Shown: positions 1 through 5,650 of the stretch, one piece after another
Layout of the letters: the number at the start of each line of letters is the position of its first letter
Position numbering within the stretch: the first letter of the stretch is position 1
Assembly: GCA_004524385.1 (NCBI GenBank)
Contig: SDNM01000052.1
Location: 1 to 8,827, forward strand
Reading direction: 5' to 3'
DNA: 8,827 nucleotides
Source: Promethearchaeota archaeon
GTDB taxonomy: Archaea; Asgardarchaeota; Lokiarchaeia; Sigyniarchaeales; SOKP01
Program-made: the position numbers and the translations under genes
Notes under the pieces: model-generated
Told to the model about the DNA's origin: nothing
The model's input: the letters and a program-made list of their open reading frames with translations, nothing else
The model's database searches: none

Positions 1-726
1 ACTTCCAACTTTTATGACATTTTCATCGCAGTACCACACTCCGGCCTTGTGTAATTCTCTGTCTCCTGGCAAACCTAACTCAACTTGTTGCCAAGGAACC
101 TTTGTATCTTTTGAAAAGTCAAGTTCGATATTGACTTCATATAAACATGTTTCTTCAATAGCTTGTTTAATTGCGGCAATGTTTTTTCCCGCTATTTCAC
201 CTTTAAATCTTCTCATAATCGCATCTGATAAATCCTCAAGAGAGAATAAGTGAGAAACTCTAATTAGAGCACCTAGAATGATTGTATTTGTTATATTTCT
301 GCCTAAAATTTCCATAGCAATATTAGTTGCATCAATCGTAGCGATGTTTAAATCCTTTCTTTTAACGAGATCTTGGATTTCTAATTGATTCATGACAGTA
401 TTTACAATCAACCAACCCCCTTGAGGCATACCAGCAGTAACGTCCACTTCTGCAAGTAAAGAAGGATCTAATACAGAAACAAAATGAGGACCATAAACTT
501 GTTCATTTGATCGGATTAAATCATAATCAAACGAAAGACGAACATAACTCTCTGTCGGACTCCCTGCTCGTTCCGCTCCAAATTTAGGCTGGCAAATGCC
601 ACGACCCTTGAACGCTTCTACGCATAAATTAGAAGCAGTAACACCTCCTTGTCCACCTCTTGCATGGAATCGAAGATTAACACATTGGGTTTTTAAAATA
701 TCATTGACATATTCTTGAGTTAACAT
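1..726 (-). CDS. 2-oxoacid:ferredoxin oxidoreductase, gamma subunit (3' end off the window)
   Basis: Partial gene, 242 codons visible, open at the left edge. The gamma subunit belongs to the cytoplasmic complex that oxidatively decarboxylates a 2-oxoacid with CoA and reduces ferredoxin. The N-terminal HARGGQGG glycine loop (residues 21-28) and the following GAERAGSP stretch (50-57) are hallmarks of the POR/KOR gamma domain, which covers about residues 15-195. The ATG at 726 is chosen because the family domain starts just after it; an ATG 16 bp upstream is out of frame. The protein runs about 45 residues past the usual gamma domain end without stopping. This could be a linker to a fused delta (ferredoxin) domain, but no FeS motif is visible before the edge. 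The sequence alone does not tell pyruvate from 2-oxoglutarate or branched-chain substrates. It is the first gene after a 166-bp gap, so other subunit genes probably lie to the left. Gamma identity is firm; the substrate is unknown. Confidence 0.88.
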   Translation of the reverse strand, partial: MLTQEYVNDILKTQCVNLRFHARGGQGGVTASNLCVEAFKGRGICQPKFGAERAGSPTESYVRLSFDYDLIRSNEQVYGPHFVSVLDPSLLAEVDVTAGMPQGGWLIVNTVMNQLEIQDLVKRKDLNIATIDATNIAMEILGRNITNTIILGALIRVSHLFSLEDLSDAIMRRFKGEIAGKNIAAIKQAIEETCLYEVNIELDFSKDTKVPWQQVELGLPGDRELHKAGVWYCDENVIKVGS

Positions 727-780
727 TTTTTTGAAAATTCCATTATTTTTTCTATAATCTTGGAATACTTTATTTTGTAA

Positions 781-797
781 TTTATAATTATTATAAA
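781..797 (-). promoter_or_regulatory. Candidate TATA-type promoter / palindrome upstream of the gamma-subunit gene
   Basis: TTTATAA and TTATAAA form perfect 7-bp inverted arms around a 3-bp centre, 55-71 bp upstream of the ATG at 726. Read on the minus strand it gives an archaeal TATA-like TTTATAAT, which would place transcription start about 40 nt before the ATG. The arms could equally be an operator, or chance in A/T-rich DNA. Apart from this element, the 166-bp gap between thioesterase and gamma gene is featureless A/T-rich sequence. Confidence 0.3.
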
Positions 798-862
798 TAT
801 CTTACTTTATAATTTAAAGATCTTAGACTTTTTTATCTATAGAATTTAAAAATAGGATTTGA

Positions 863-895
863 TAAAGTTTTGTTTTTCAAGGATTAATAACTTTA
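863..895 (-). terminator. Weak stem-loop at the thioesterase stop codon
   Basis: TAAAGTT (863-869) and AACTTTA (889-895) form a perfect 7-bp inverted repeat with a 19-nt loop. On the minus strand the first arm begins with the thioesterase TAA stop, and a short T-run (TATTTTTAAA) follows about 10 nt later. It could help end the thioesterase transcript. The stem is short and A/T-rich, so the call is weak. Confidence 0.2.
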
Positions 896-1408
896 AAGAT
901 CCTTATTATCAATTCTATCAACTTCTTTCACATAATCTGGTTTAAATTTAGTTTTTAATAAGTTTGCATTACCAGAAGCAATTAATTTGCCATCTACTTT
1001 ATATATCTGTGAAATCGCATTTACAATATTTTTGCCCTCCCGAATAATTTTTCCAATAACTCGAATTTTCTCACCAATTTTGGCTTTTCCTAAGTAGTCA
1101 ATGTGAAAATCTATCGAGATTAGAAATCCTTCATAACCTAAAGTTGCCGTCGTTATTCCAATCGCGTCATCCATTAATCCACATTGCATTCCGCCGTGAA
1201 GTAAACCTGTAGGATTACCCCACTCAGGGCGAATCTCGAATTCTAGCTCAACCTCACCTCTTTTAGCGGAAATTATTACACCATTCAACCATTTTGTAAA
1301 AGGAGGAATAGGTCCAGGAGCCTCTCCAATATTTTTACCTTTAAATGCGTTAAAAAGGTTAATAATTCTCTCAGATCTTTCTTCGATTTTTTTATCTTCG
1401 TCAGTCAA
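893..1408 (-). CDS. PaaI-family hotdog-fold acyl-CoA thioesterase
   Basis: Encodes 171 residues, a normal length for a single hotdog-domain thioesterase, which hydrolyses acyl-CoA to free acid and CoA in the cytoplasm, usually as a dimer or tetramer. The family signature is clear: NPTGLLHGGMQCGLMDDAIG (residues 65-84), with the HGG turn at the start of the hotdog helix and the following acidic residues where the catalytic Asp/Glu lies in PaaI-type enzymes. Later strands (about 95-150) match the rest of the fold. The start is unusual. The reading frame opens with TTG at 1408; there is no in-frame ATG before residue 74, and an in-frame TAA lies at 1421-1423. GGGAT lies 6 nt upstream as a possible ribosome binding site. 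A four-codon ATG mini-ORF (1405-1419) ends in a TGA overlapping this TTG. The chain length preference is unknown. It probably has its own promoter in the divergent region to its right. Confidence 0.85.
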   Translation of the reverse strand: MTDEDKKIEERSERIINLFNAFKGKNIGEAPGPIPPFTKWLNGVIISAKRGEVELEFEIRPEWGNPTGLLHGGMQCGLMDDAIGITTATLGYEGFLISIDFHIDYLGKAKIGEKIRVIGKIIREGKNIVNAISQIYKVDGKLIASGNANLLKTKFKPDYVKEVDRIDNKDL

Positions 1409-1548
1409 AAGAATCCCATCTTAATATTTATCTTTATTTTTAAAACTAGTTATTGCTTATAATTAACTGTTTTATTTTTTAAAAAAATAAAAGAATTTAA
1501 TACTTTGTAATTATAATAAATATAACTATAAAATAAGGATATATTTTT
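1409..1548. promoter_or_regulatory. Divergent promoter region between thioesterase and TIM-barrel genes
   Basis: This 140-bp, very A/T-rich region serves two genes facing away from each other. At its centre, TTTTATTTTTT (1470-1480) and AAAAAATAAAA (1482-1492) form a perfect 11-bp palindrome. Leftward, TTTTAAAAAT (minus strand, 1436-1445) is a possible TATA box close enough to the thioesterase start for a leaderless or short-leader transcript. Rightward, AATTTAATA (1494-1502) is a possible TATA box for the plus-strand gene, with start of transcription near 1525. All boxes are judged by eye in low-complexity sequence. Confidence 0.35.
1535..1539 (+). promoter_or_regulatory. Ribosome binding site of the TIM-barrel gene
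   Basis: AAGGA lies 9 nt before the ATG at 1549, a usable Shine-Dalgarno match. Together with the conserved (beta/alpha)-barrel N-terminus starting right at the ATG, it supports that start. Confidence 0.5.
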
Positions 1549-2442
1549 ATGCGATTTGGAATTACACCTATAGAAGTCGAAAACATCGCAAGCGTATTTA
1601 AAAAAGAGAAGGGGCTTGCTAGCTTCTTGAATTTTCGCTTTTCAGATATTATTTTAGAAGCCATTGAAAAAGGTTATCAACATTGCGAGATTTCCTTAGA
1701 TCTATTTCAAATATTACCGATACAAATACCTGATGATGAGAGAAAAAGATTGAAATCTTTTATAAAGGAGTATGATATAACATATTCCGCACATTTCCCT
1801 ATATGGACCATTGAATTAGTAAGTCCAAATAAATTCATCCGAGATGCCAGCGTTCAAAGTCTAATTGAATCATATAACACGTTCAAATTTTTGGAACCTG
1901 ATATTGAAGTATTTGTACTCCATCCTTCAGGAACATTTGCATCTGAGATTATGAGTATGGAAATTGAGCCAAAATATAAAGAATTTATTGCAAATTTATT
2001 CGTTGATTTTGCTGTTTCAAGTGTAAAGAAGCTAGTTAAAGAAACAAAGATGGATATAACAAAAATTGCGATTGAAAATATTGAATTTCCCTTCCAAAAA
2101 ACATTAGAAATAATCAAAAAATTGAAAGGACCCAATTTATGTATTGACACCGCTCATTTCTTGGGGGGTTACTCTGGCGATGTCGATCTCGTTGAATTTA
2201 CTGAAGAAAACCTTGATATAACAAGTGAAATTCATCTACAAGATTATAATTCTGGTGGAGGTGCTGACCATGCTGCGTTAGGGACGGGACAGAATTTTCC
2301 AGTAAACTTCTTAAAAACACTTCATGCGTATAATTTTAAGGGACCCATAGTCTTTGAGTTGACTTTTCAAGAGGCAAAGGAATCTATAGAATTCATAAAA
2401 AATAATGTTCCTGAAATTAAAACTCCAGTAATTAAAACTTAA
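1549..2442 (+). CDS. Metal-dependent TIM-barrel protein, sugar-phosphate isomerase/epimerase (AP endonuclease 2) superfamily
   Basis: Encodes 297 residues, a normal length for the xylose-isomerase-like TIM-barrel superfamily. Members bind one to three divalent metals and act as isomerases, epimerases, dehydratases or endonuclease IV. The metal-site pattern is readable along the barrel: SAHFP (His82), VLHPSG (His125), AIENIE (Glu176), CIDTAH (Asp200, His203), EIHLQD (His229), GADHAALGTG (Asp240, His241) and VFELTF (Glu270). The GxG after Asp-His is typical of the last barrel loops in this superfamily. It is more like the sugar-isomerase branch than a confirmed endonuclease IV, but the two cannot be separated from sequence alone. 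No signal peptide or membrane segment is seen, so it is likely cytoplasmic. It is followed in the same direction, after 130 bp, by the acyl-CoA synthetase gene; whether they share a transcript is unclear. Fold confidence is high; the substrate is unknown. Confidence 0.85.
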   Translation: MRFGITPIEVENIASVFKKEKGLASFLNFRFSDIILEAIEKGYQHCEISLDLFQILPIQIPDDERKRLKSFIKEYDITYSAHFPIWTIELVSPNKFIRDASVQSLIESYNTFKFLEPDIEVFVLHPSGTFASEIMSMEIEPKYKEFIANLFVDFAVSSVKKLVKETKMDITKIAIENIEFPFQKTLEIIKKLKGPNLCIDTAHFLGGYSGDVDLVEFTEENLDITSEIHLQDYNSGGGADHAALGTGQNFPVNFLKTLHAYNFKGPIVFELTFQEAKESIEFIKNNVPEIKTPVIKT

Positions 2443-2572
2443 TATGTTGATTAATATAATTATGAACAAAATGGAAGAAGTCTTATCTCTTTAAAGTCCA
2501 ACGAGTATATATTTTTATTCTTTTAACTATTTTCTTTAATAAAATTAGCAAACAATTAATTTTTTATTTTAA
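2443..2572 (+). promoter_or_regulatory. Intergenic region with candidate promoter for the acyl-CoA synthetase gene
   Basis: This 130-bp A/T-rich spacer holds two TATA-like runs, TATATATTTTTA (about 2506-2517) and TTTAATAAA (2535-2543). The second lies about 30-38 bp before the ATG at 2573, which would suit a short-leader or leaderless transcript, consistent with the lack of a Shine-Dalgarno there. Which run is used, or whether the gene is read through from upstream, cannot be decided by eye. Confidence 0.3.
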
Positions 2573-4009
2573 ATGACACATTCCGAGACTTCTGACATAG
2601 ATGTAAAAGATCTATCTTTTATTAATAATATTAAATCAATGGCGGTTATAGGAACTTCGAAGAAAAGAAATTTCTTCTTTTTTAGAAACCATGCTGAGAA
2701 CTTCAAAGGAAAATTATACGCGGTAAACCCAAACATAAAAGAAATACCTGGATTCGATAAAAATATGATCTATCCTTCATTAAGTGCTATTCCCGGTGAA
2801 GTTGATTTTGTTTTTATATCAGTTCCACCCTCACTAATTTTAGAAGTAATGGATGAGTGTGTCGAAAAAGGTGTAAAATTGGCTAGTGTTTTTACTGCAG
2901 AATTCTCTGACTCTGGAACAGAAGAAGGGAGAAAACTAGAAAGAGAATTATTAAGAAGAGCTAAAAATAAAGTCAGACTATTAGGTCCTAATGGTCTGGG
3001 TTTATATTATCCAAAATTAGGTATTGCGTGGAGGCCAAAATTCTCGCCAAAGAGCGGTGATATTGCATTTCTAGCTCAAAGCGGTGGAATATGTAATTTA
3101 GTCATCTATGGTGGAAATCAGTTAGGATTACATTTTAGTAAAGTATTCTCTTTTGGAAATGGTACTGATTTAGATTTTGTTGATTTACTCTATTTTCTAA
3201 TTAATGATCCCGAGACCAAGGTAATATTGTGTTATATTGAGGGAATTAAAAAAGAGAGAGGGGTTGAATTAAAAAAAATCCTAAAACAAAACAAAAAACC
3301 TATTGCGATTGTAAGAGGTGGCCAAACTGAAACTGGTTCAATTGCTGCAAAAACACATACAGCGACGCTATCGGGAGAGAATCATATATGGAACGCGATT
3401 TTTACACAATATAATATTATTGAATTGGATTCTATCGAACAATTGCTATCTTTTGCCTATTTAATAGAATTATATGGTCTTTTTGATCTAAAAAATCTAG
3501 CTGTAATTAGCAGCAGTGGGGGTTATGGCGTTATATTGGTTGATCTAATTGAAAAAGCAGGAATGAAAGTCCCTCCCTTCAGCCCTGATATTCAAAAACA
3601 AATCACACAACTTTTTCATACACTTGGAACAAGCTCTAAGAATCCATTAGATGTTTCTGCACAAGTTTTCAATAGTGAAACCTTTTATAAAATTATTGAT
3701 AGCGCTTTATCAGATACAAATATAGATGGAATGATAGTAGATTTACCAAGCTTTTATTTCAACAGTGATTTATCTTTTAGGACTAGATTAGACAAAACTT
3801 TTGAGGATGAAATGATTGAGACCTTAACATTAGGTCATAAACATAAAAAACCGTTAATTCCAATCATAAAACGAATTAATTGTCCTGAAGATTGGGAGCG
3901 ACTTCTTAAGAAATTATTTGAAAAGAATGTTCCTGTATTTGGAGATCCTCATGAATTTATACCTCTATTACCTAAAATCTCAAAATATATTAGAAACAAG
4001 AAAAACTAA
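2573..4009 (+). CDS. Acyl-CoA synthetase (ADP-forming), alpha subunit
   Basis: Encodes 478 residues, close to the usual length of about 460 for the stand-alone alpha subunit of archaeal ADP-forming acyl-CoA synthetase. This enzyme makes ATP from acyl-CoA, ADP and phosphate at the end of peptide, sugar or acid fermentation. The N-terminal CoA-binding Rossmann domain carries AVIGTS (24-29), the VNP turn (51-53) and GPNGLG (138-143; often GPNCLG in relatives). The second, succinyl-CoA-ligase-like domain has AQSGG (168-172), the SFGNGTD stretch (193-199) and YIEG (221-224, with the conserved Glu). The phosphohistidine loop is THTATLSG with His262, matching SHTGxLAG of the family. A third flavodoxin-like domain starts near VISSSGG (311-317). 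The ATP-grasp beta part is absent from this protein and from the window, so a partner must be encoded elsewhere. Relatives include protein acetyltransferase-like and succinyl-CoA ligases, but the retained His and Glu favour a working synthetase subunit. Confidence 0.9.
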   Translation: MTHSETSDIDVKDLSFINNIKSMAVIGTSKKRNFFFFRNHAENFKGKLYAVNPNIKEIPGFDKNMIYPSLSAIPGEVDFVFISVPPSLILEVMDECVEKGVKLASVFTAEFSDSGTEEGRKLERELLRRAKNKVRLLGPNGLGLYYPKLGIAWRPKFSPKSGDIAFLAQSGGICNLVIYGGNQLGLHFSKVFSFGNGTDLDFVDLLYFLINDPETKVILCYIEGIKKERGVELKKILKQNKKPIAIVRGGQTETGSIAAKTHTATLSGENHIWNAIFTQYNIIELDSIEQLLSFAYLIELYGLFDLKNLAVISSSGGYGVILVDLIEKAGMKVPPFSPDIQKQITQLFHTLGTSSKNPLDVSAQVFNSETFYKIIDSALSDTNIDGMIVDLPSFYFNSDLSFRTRLDKTFEDEMIETLTLGHKHKKPLIPIIKRINCPEDWERLLKKLFEKNVPVFGDPHEFIPLLPKISKYIRNKKN

Positions 4010-4012
4010 AAG
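3992..4012 (-). terminator. T-rich stretch after the DUF35 gene
   Basis: Just downstream of the DUF35 stop, the minus strand reads CTTTTAGTTTTTCTTGTTTC, with several T-runs and no hairpin. Archaeal transcription often ends at such T-rich stretches. It lies within the 3' end of the convergent synthetase gene, leaving both transcripts to end inside each other. It may simply reflect lysine codons (AAA/AAG) on the other strand. Confidence 0.3.
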
Positions 4013-4015
4013 AAG

Positions 4016-4363
4016 TTATTTAAAAACATATGCATTAACTTCATTCCCATCAAGATCATTACAAACTTTTTCATATATCGGTTTTAATTTCATCCCAATG
4101 ATCAAATTTTCTTTAGGCCATATTTGACCAAGGGCTTTCATTCCATTTTCAAACTGCACTACTCCAAGAATGTAATATTTTTTGTCTCTAAATTCCATTG
4201 GCGGGGCGTGTAATATTGTGTAAGTTAATAGAATGCAATCACCTTTAGCTTCAACTGTATCAAATGTGTCATTTTTACATTTTAAACATCTTAGATGACT
4301 TATGTGTTGTAAATAAAAACATTTTTTACACTTTATCCCCTCTAATTTTTCTTTATTATTCAT
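4016..4363 (-). CDS. DUF35 zinc-ribbon/OB-fold acyl-CoA-binding partner protein
   Basis: Encodes 115 residues, typical for stand-alone DUF35 proteins. Near the N-terminus two CxxC pairs (Cys12/Cys15 in KCKKC and Cys26/Cys29 in RCLKC) form a zinc ribbon with a 10-residue spacer. The remainder (about 38-113) is an OB-fold with the usual GDCILLTYTILHAPP-type first strand. In archaea such proteins bind acyl-CoA and bridge thiolase to HMG-CoA synthase; in actinobacterial steroid degradation a DUF35 domain partners the thiolase-fold aldolase Ltp2. The gene starts 6 bp after the stop of a thiolase-fold gene, so the two products very likely form a complex. No HMG-CoA synthase gene is present in the window, which weakens a mevalonate assignment. 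Translation appears coupled through a ribosome binding site overlapping the upstream stop codon. Its stop codon lies 6 bp from the stop of the convergent synthetase gene. Confidence 0.9.
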   Translation of the reverse strand: MNNKEKLEGIKCKKCFYLQHISHLRCLKCKNDTFDTVEAKGDCILLTYTILHAPPMEFRDKKYYILGVVQFENGMKALGQIWPKENLIIGMKLKPIYEKVCNDLDGNEVNAYVFK

Positions 4364-4366
4364 TAA

Positions 4367-4373
4367 GGATCAC
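4367..4373 (-). promoter_or_regulatory. Ribosome binding site of the DUF35 gene, overlapping the thiolase stop
   Basis: GTGATCC on the minus strand, 3 nt before the DUF35 ATG, matches seven bases of the extended archaeal Shine-Dalgarno (GGAGGTGATCC). It contains the TGA stop of the thiolase gene. The arrangement points to translational coupling and equal amounts of the two proteins. Confidence 0.55.
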
Positions 4374-5533
4374 ATCCTCTCAACTAAAATCGATACAATA
4401 TTATTCCCAAATCCTCCAAAATTGCAAGTAATACCTGTATCCGCATCTGCGACTTGTCGCTTGCCAGCTTCCCCTCTTAATTGCCATACTAATTCTATAA
4501 CTTGAGCAACACCAGTCGCCCCGAGTGGATGACCCCTTGCCTTTAAACCGCCTGAAGGGTTAATGGGTATTTTTCCCCCAATTTCTGTTAAGCCTTCATG
4601 AGCAGCTTTTGCCCCTTCTCCTTTCTTGAAAAATCCAATGTCTTCGCTTTGTATAGCTTCAAGGATAGTGAATGCGTCATGAGCTTCAAAAACATCGATA
4701 TCATTAGGCGTTTTTTTTGCCATATCGTAGGCTTGTTTTGAGCAAATTCGCAATGCATTTAAGACTGTAAGATCTTCTCGCTCATAAATTATATGTGTAT
4801 CTGTTGCTTGACCAACTCCTGTAATTAGAATAGGAGAATCACAATATTTTTTGGCGATGTTCGCATCACACATTACAATTGCAGCAGCGCCATCCGAAAT
4901 TGGACATATATCATATAATTGTAAGGGATCAGCAATAATTGGAGATTCCATTGCTTTTTTAAGTGTAATTTCTTTTTGGAAATGAGCATAAGGATTATTC
5001 AAACCATTTCTGTGATTTTTTACTGCGATACTGGTAATCCATTCTTTGGGAACATTATATTTTTCCATATAACTTCGAGTTAATAATCCCGCAAATGATG
5101 GAAGGGAAGCCCCATGAATTCGTTCTGCATTATGATGAGTCATTGTAGCCACAGCTGAGGTAACACCACCTGGAAGAGTAATATGTGTCATTTTCTCTGC
5201 CCCTGAGACTAAAACTAATTCACAGGCTCCTGAAGCAATAGCATAAAATGCGTTCTTTATTGCCGATCCCCCAGATGCAGGGCCATTCTTGATATGATCA
5301 GCAGCAGCTGGGAGTAGACCAATTCTATCTACCAGAGCACTAGCAACTCCTGTCATATGATTTAACGTCTCAGCAAGCATGGAAGCTACATATACAGAAT
5401 CGAAATCTGTATTACTTGTGTTTGAGTCCTCTATAGCTTCCAATGAAGCCTCGCATAGTAAATCCAATAAACTTTTATCATTTAATCGACCAAATTTAGT
5501 ATGCCCCACACCAATTATTGCTACTTCTCTCAT
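4370..5533 (-). CDS. Thiolase-fold protein (SCP-x/archaeal type) lacking the nucleophilic cysteine
   Basis: Encodes 387 residues, full length for SCP-x/archaeal-type thiolases. The ATG at 5533 is preferred over an in-frame GTG at 5542 because MREVAIIGVGHTKFG is the family's normal N-terminus. The fold is intact: GAEKMT (111-116), CPISDGAAAIV (210-220), EAHDAFTILE (283-292), NPSGGLKARGHPLGATG (325-341, catalytic-type His335) and TCNFGGFGNN (369-378, Cys370 at the second cysteine position). The first catalytic site is changed. Where thiolases have (A)CASG with the acyl-accepting Cys, this protein reads NGPASGG, with Pro85 encoded by CCT. Without that Cys the normal ping-pong acetyl transfer should not work. 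Thiolase-fold proteins that lost this Cys include the aldolase Ltp2, which also works with a DUF35 domain, so a retro-aldol C-C lyase or CoA-condensing role is possible. A non-catalytic or structural role is the other option. The reading frame is open and well conserved, so it is not an obvious pseudogene. Confidence 0.88.
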   Translation of the reverse strand: MREVAIIGVGHTKFGRLNDKSLLDLLCEASLEAIEDSNTSNTDFDSVYVASMLAETLNHMTGVASALVDRIGLLPAAADHIKNGPASGGSAIKNAFYAIASGACELVLVSGAEKMTHITLPGGVTSAVATMTHHNAERIHGASLPSFAGLLTRSYMEKYNVPKEWITSIAVKNHRNGLNNPYAHFQKEITLKKAMESPIIADPLQLYDICPISDGAAAIVMCDANIAKKYCDSPILITGVGQATDTHIIYEREDLTVLNALRICSKQAYDMAKKTPNDIDVFEAHDAFTILEAIQSEDIGFFKKGEGAKAAHEGLTEIGGKIPINPSGGLKARGHPLGATGVAQVIELVWQLRGEAGKRQVADADTGITCNFGGFGNNIVSILVERM

Positions 5534-5557
5534 AATAAACACAAATTTTTACTAAAA

Positions 5558-5565
5558 ATTAAAAA
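5558..5565 (-). promoter_or_regulatory. Candidate TATA box of the thiolase-DUF35 operon
   Basis: On the minus strand, TTTTTAAT lies 25-32 nt upstream of the ATG at 5533, where a TATA box sits for a leaderless archaeal transcript. No Shine-Dalgarno precedes that ATG, which agrees with a leaderless start. The surrounding sequence is A/T-rich, so the match is weak by itself. Confidence 0.35.
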
Positions 5566-5605
5566 TAGTTAATTTTTGAATTTATTCAATTCTACTTTTA
5601 AATTC

Positions 5606-5650
5606 TAATATGTTTTCAAATTTTAACACTATCATTATTAAAACATATTA
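5606..5650 (-). terminator. 11-bp inverted repeat at the end of the HdrA-MvhD gene
   Basis: TAATATGTTTT (5606-5616) and AAAACATATTA (5640-5650) are perfect inverted copies separated by 23 nt. On the minus strand the first arm starts with the TAA stop of the HdrA-MvhD gene, so the transcript could fold into a hairpin right at its end, with a TTTT run in the first arm. This may end the redox operon or protect its 3' end. It also sits upstream of the thiolase promoter and could be a protein-binding palindrome instead. Confidence 0.4.

Noticed and set aside
14..253. 79-codon plus-strand open frame
   Set aside because: It is antisense to the gamma-subunit gene, whose frame is open and carries the family motifs.
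1854..2150. 98-codon minus-strand open frame
   Set aside because: It lies entirely within the TIM-barrel gene, whose frame carries all the family motifs; the reverse translation has no recognisable domain.
2444..2494. 16-codon ORF after the TIM-barrel gene
   Set aside because: No ribosome binding site, no recognisable motif, and a length expected by chance in A/T-rich DNA.
3918..4127. 69-codon plus-strand frame over the convergent stops
   Set aside because: It is out of frame with the synthetase gene and antisense to DUF35; both of those have strong family support.
5534..5542. GTG start three codons upstream of the thiolase ATG
   Set aside because: The family N-terminus begins at the ATG (MREVAIIG), there is no ribosome binding site for the GTG, and a TATA-like box fits the ATG as a leaderless start.
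4370..5542. Mevalonate-pathway acetoacetyl-CoA thiolase
   Set aside because: The DUF35 neighbour would fit, but the nucleophilic cysteine is replaced by proline and no HMG-CoA synthase gene is in the window.
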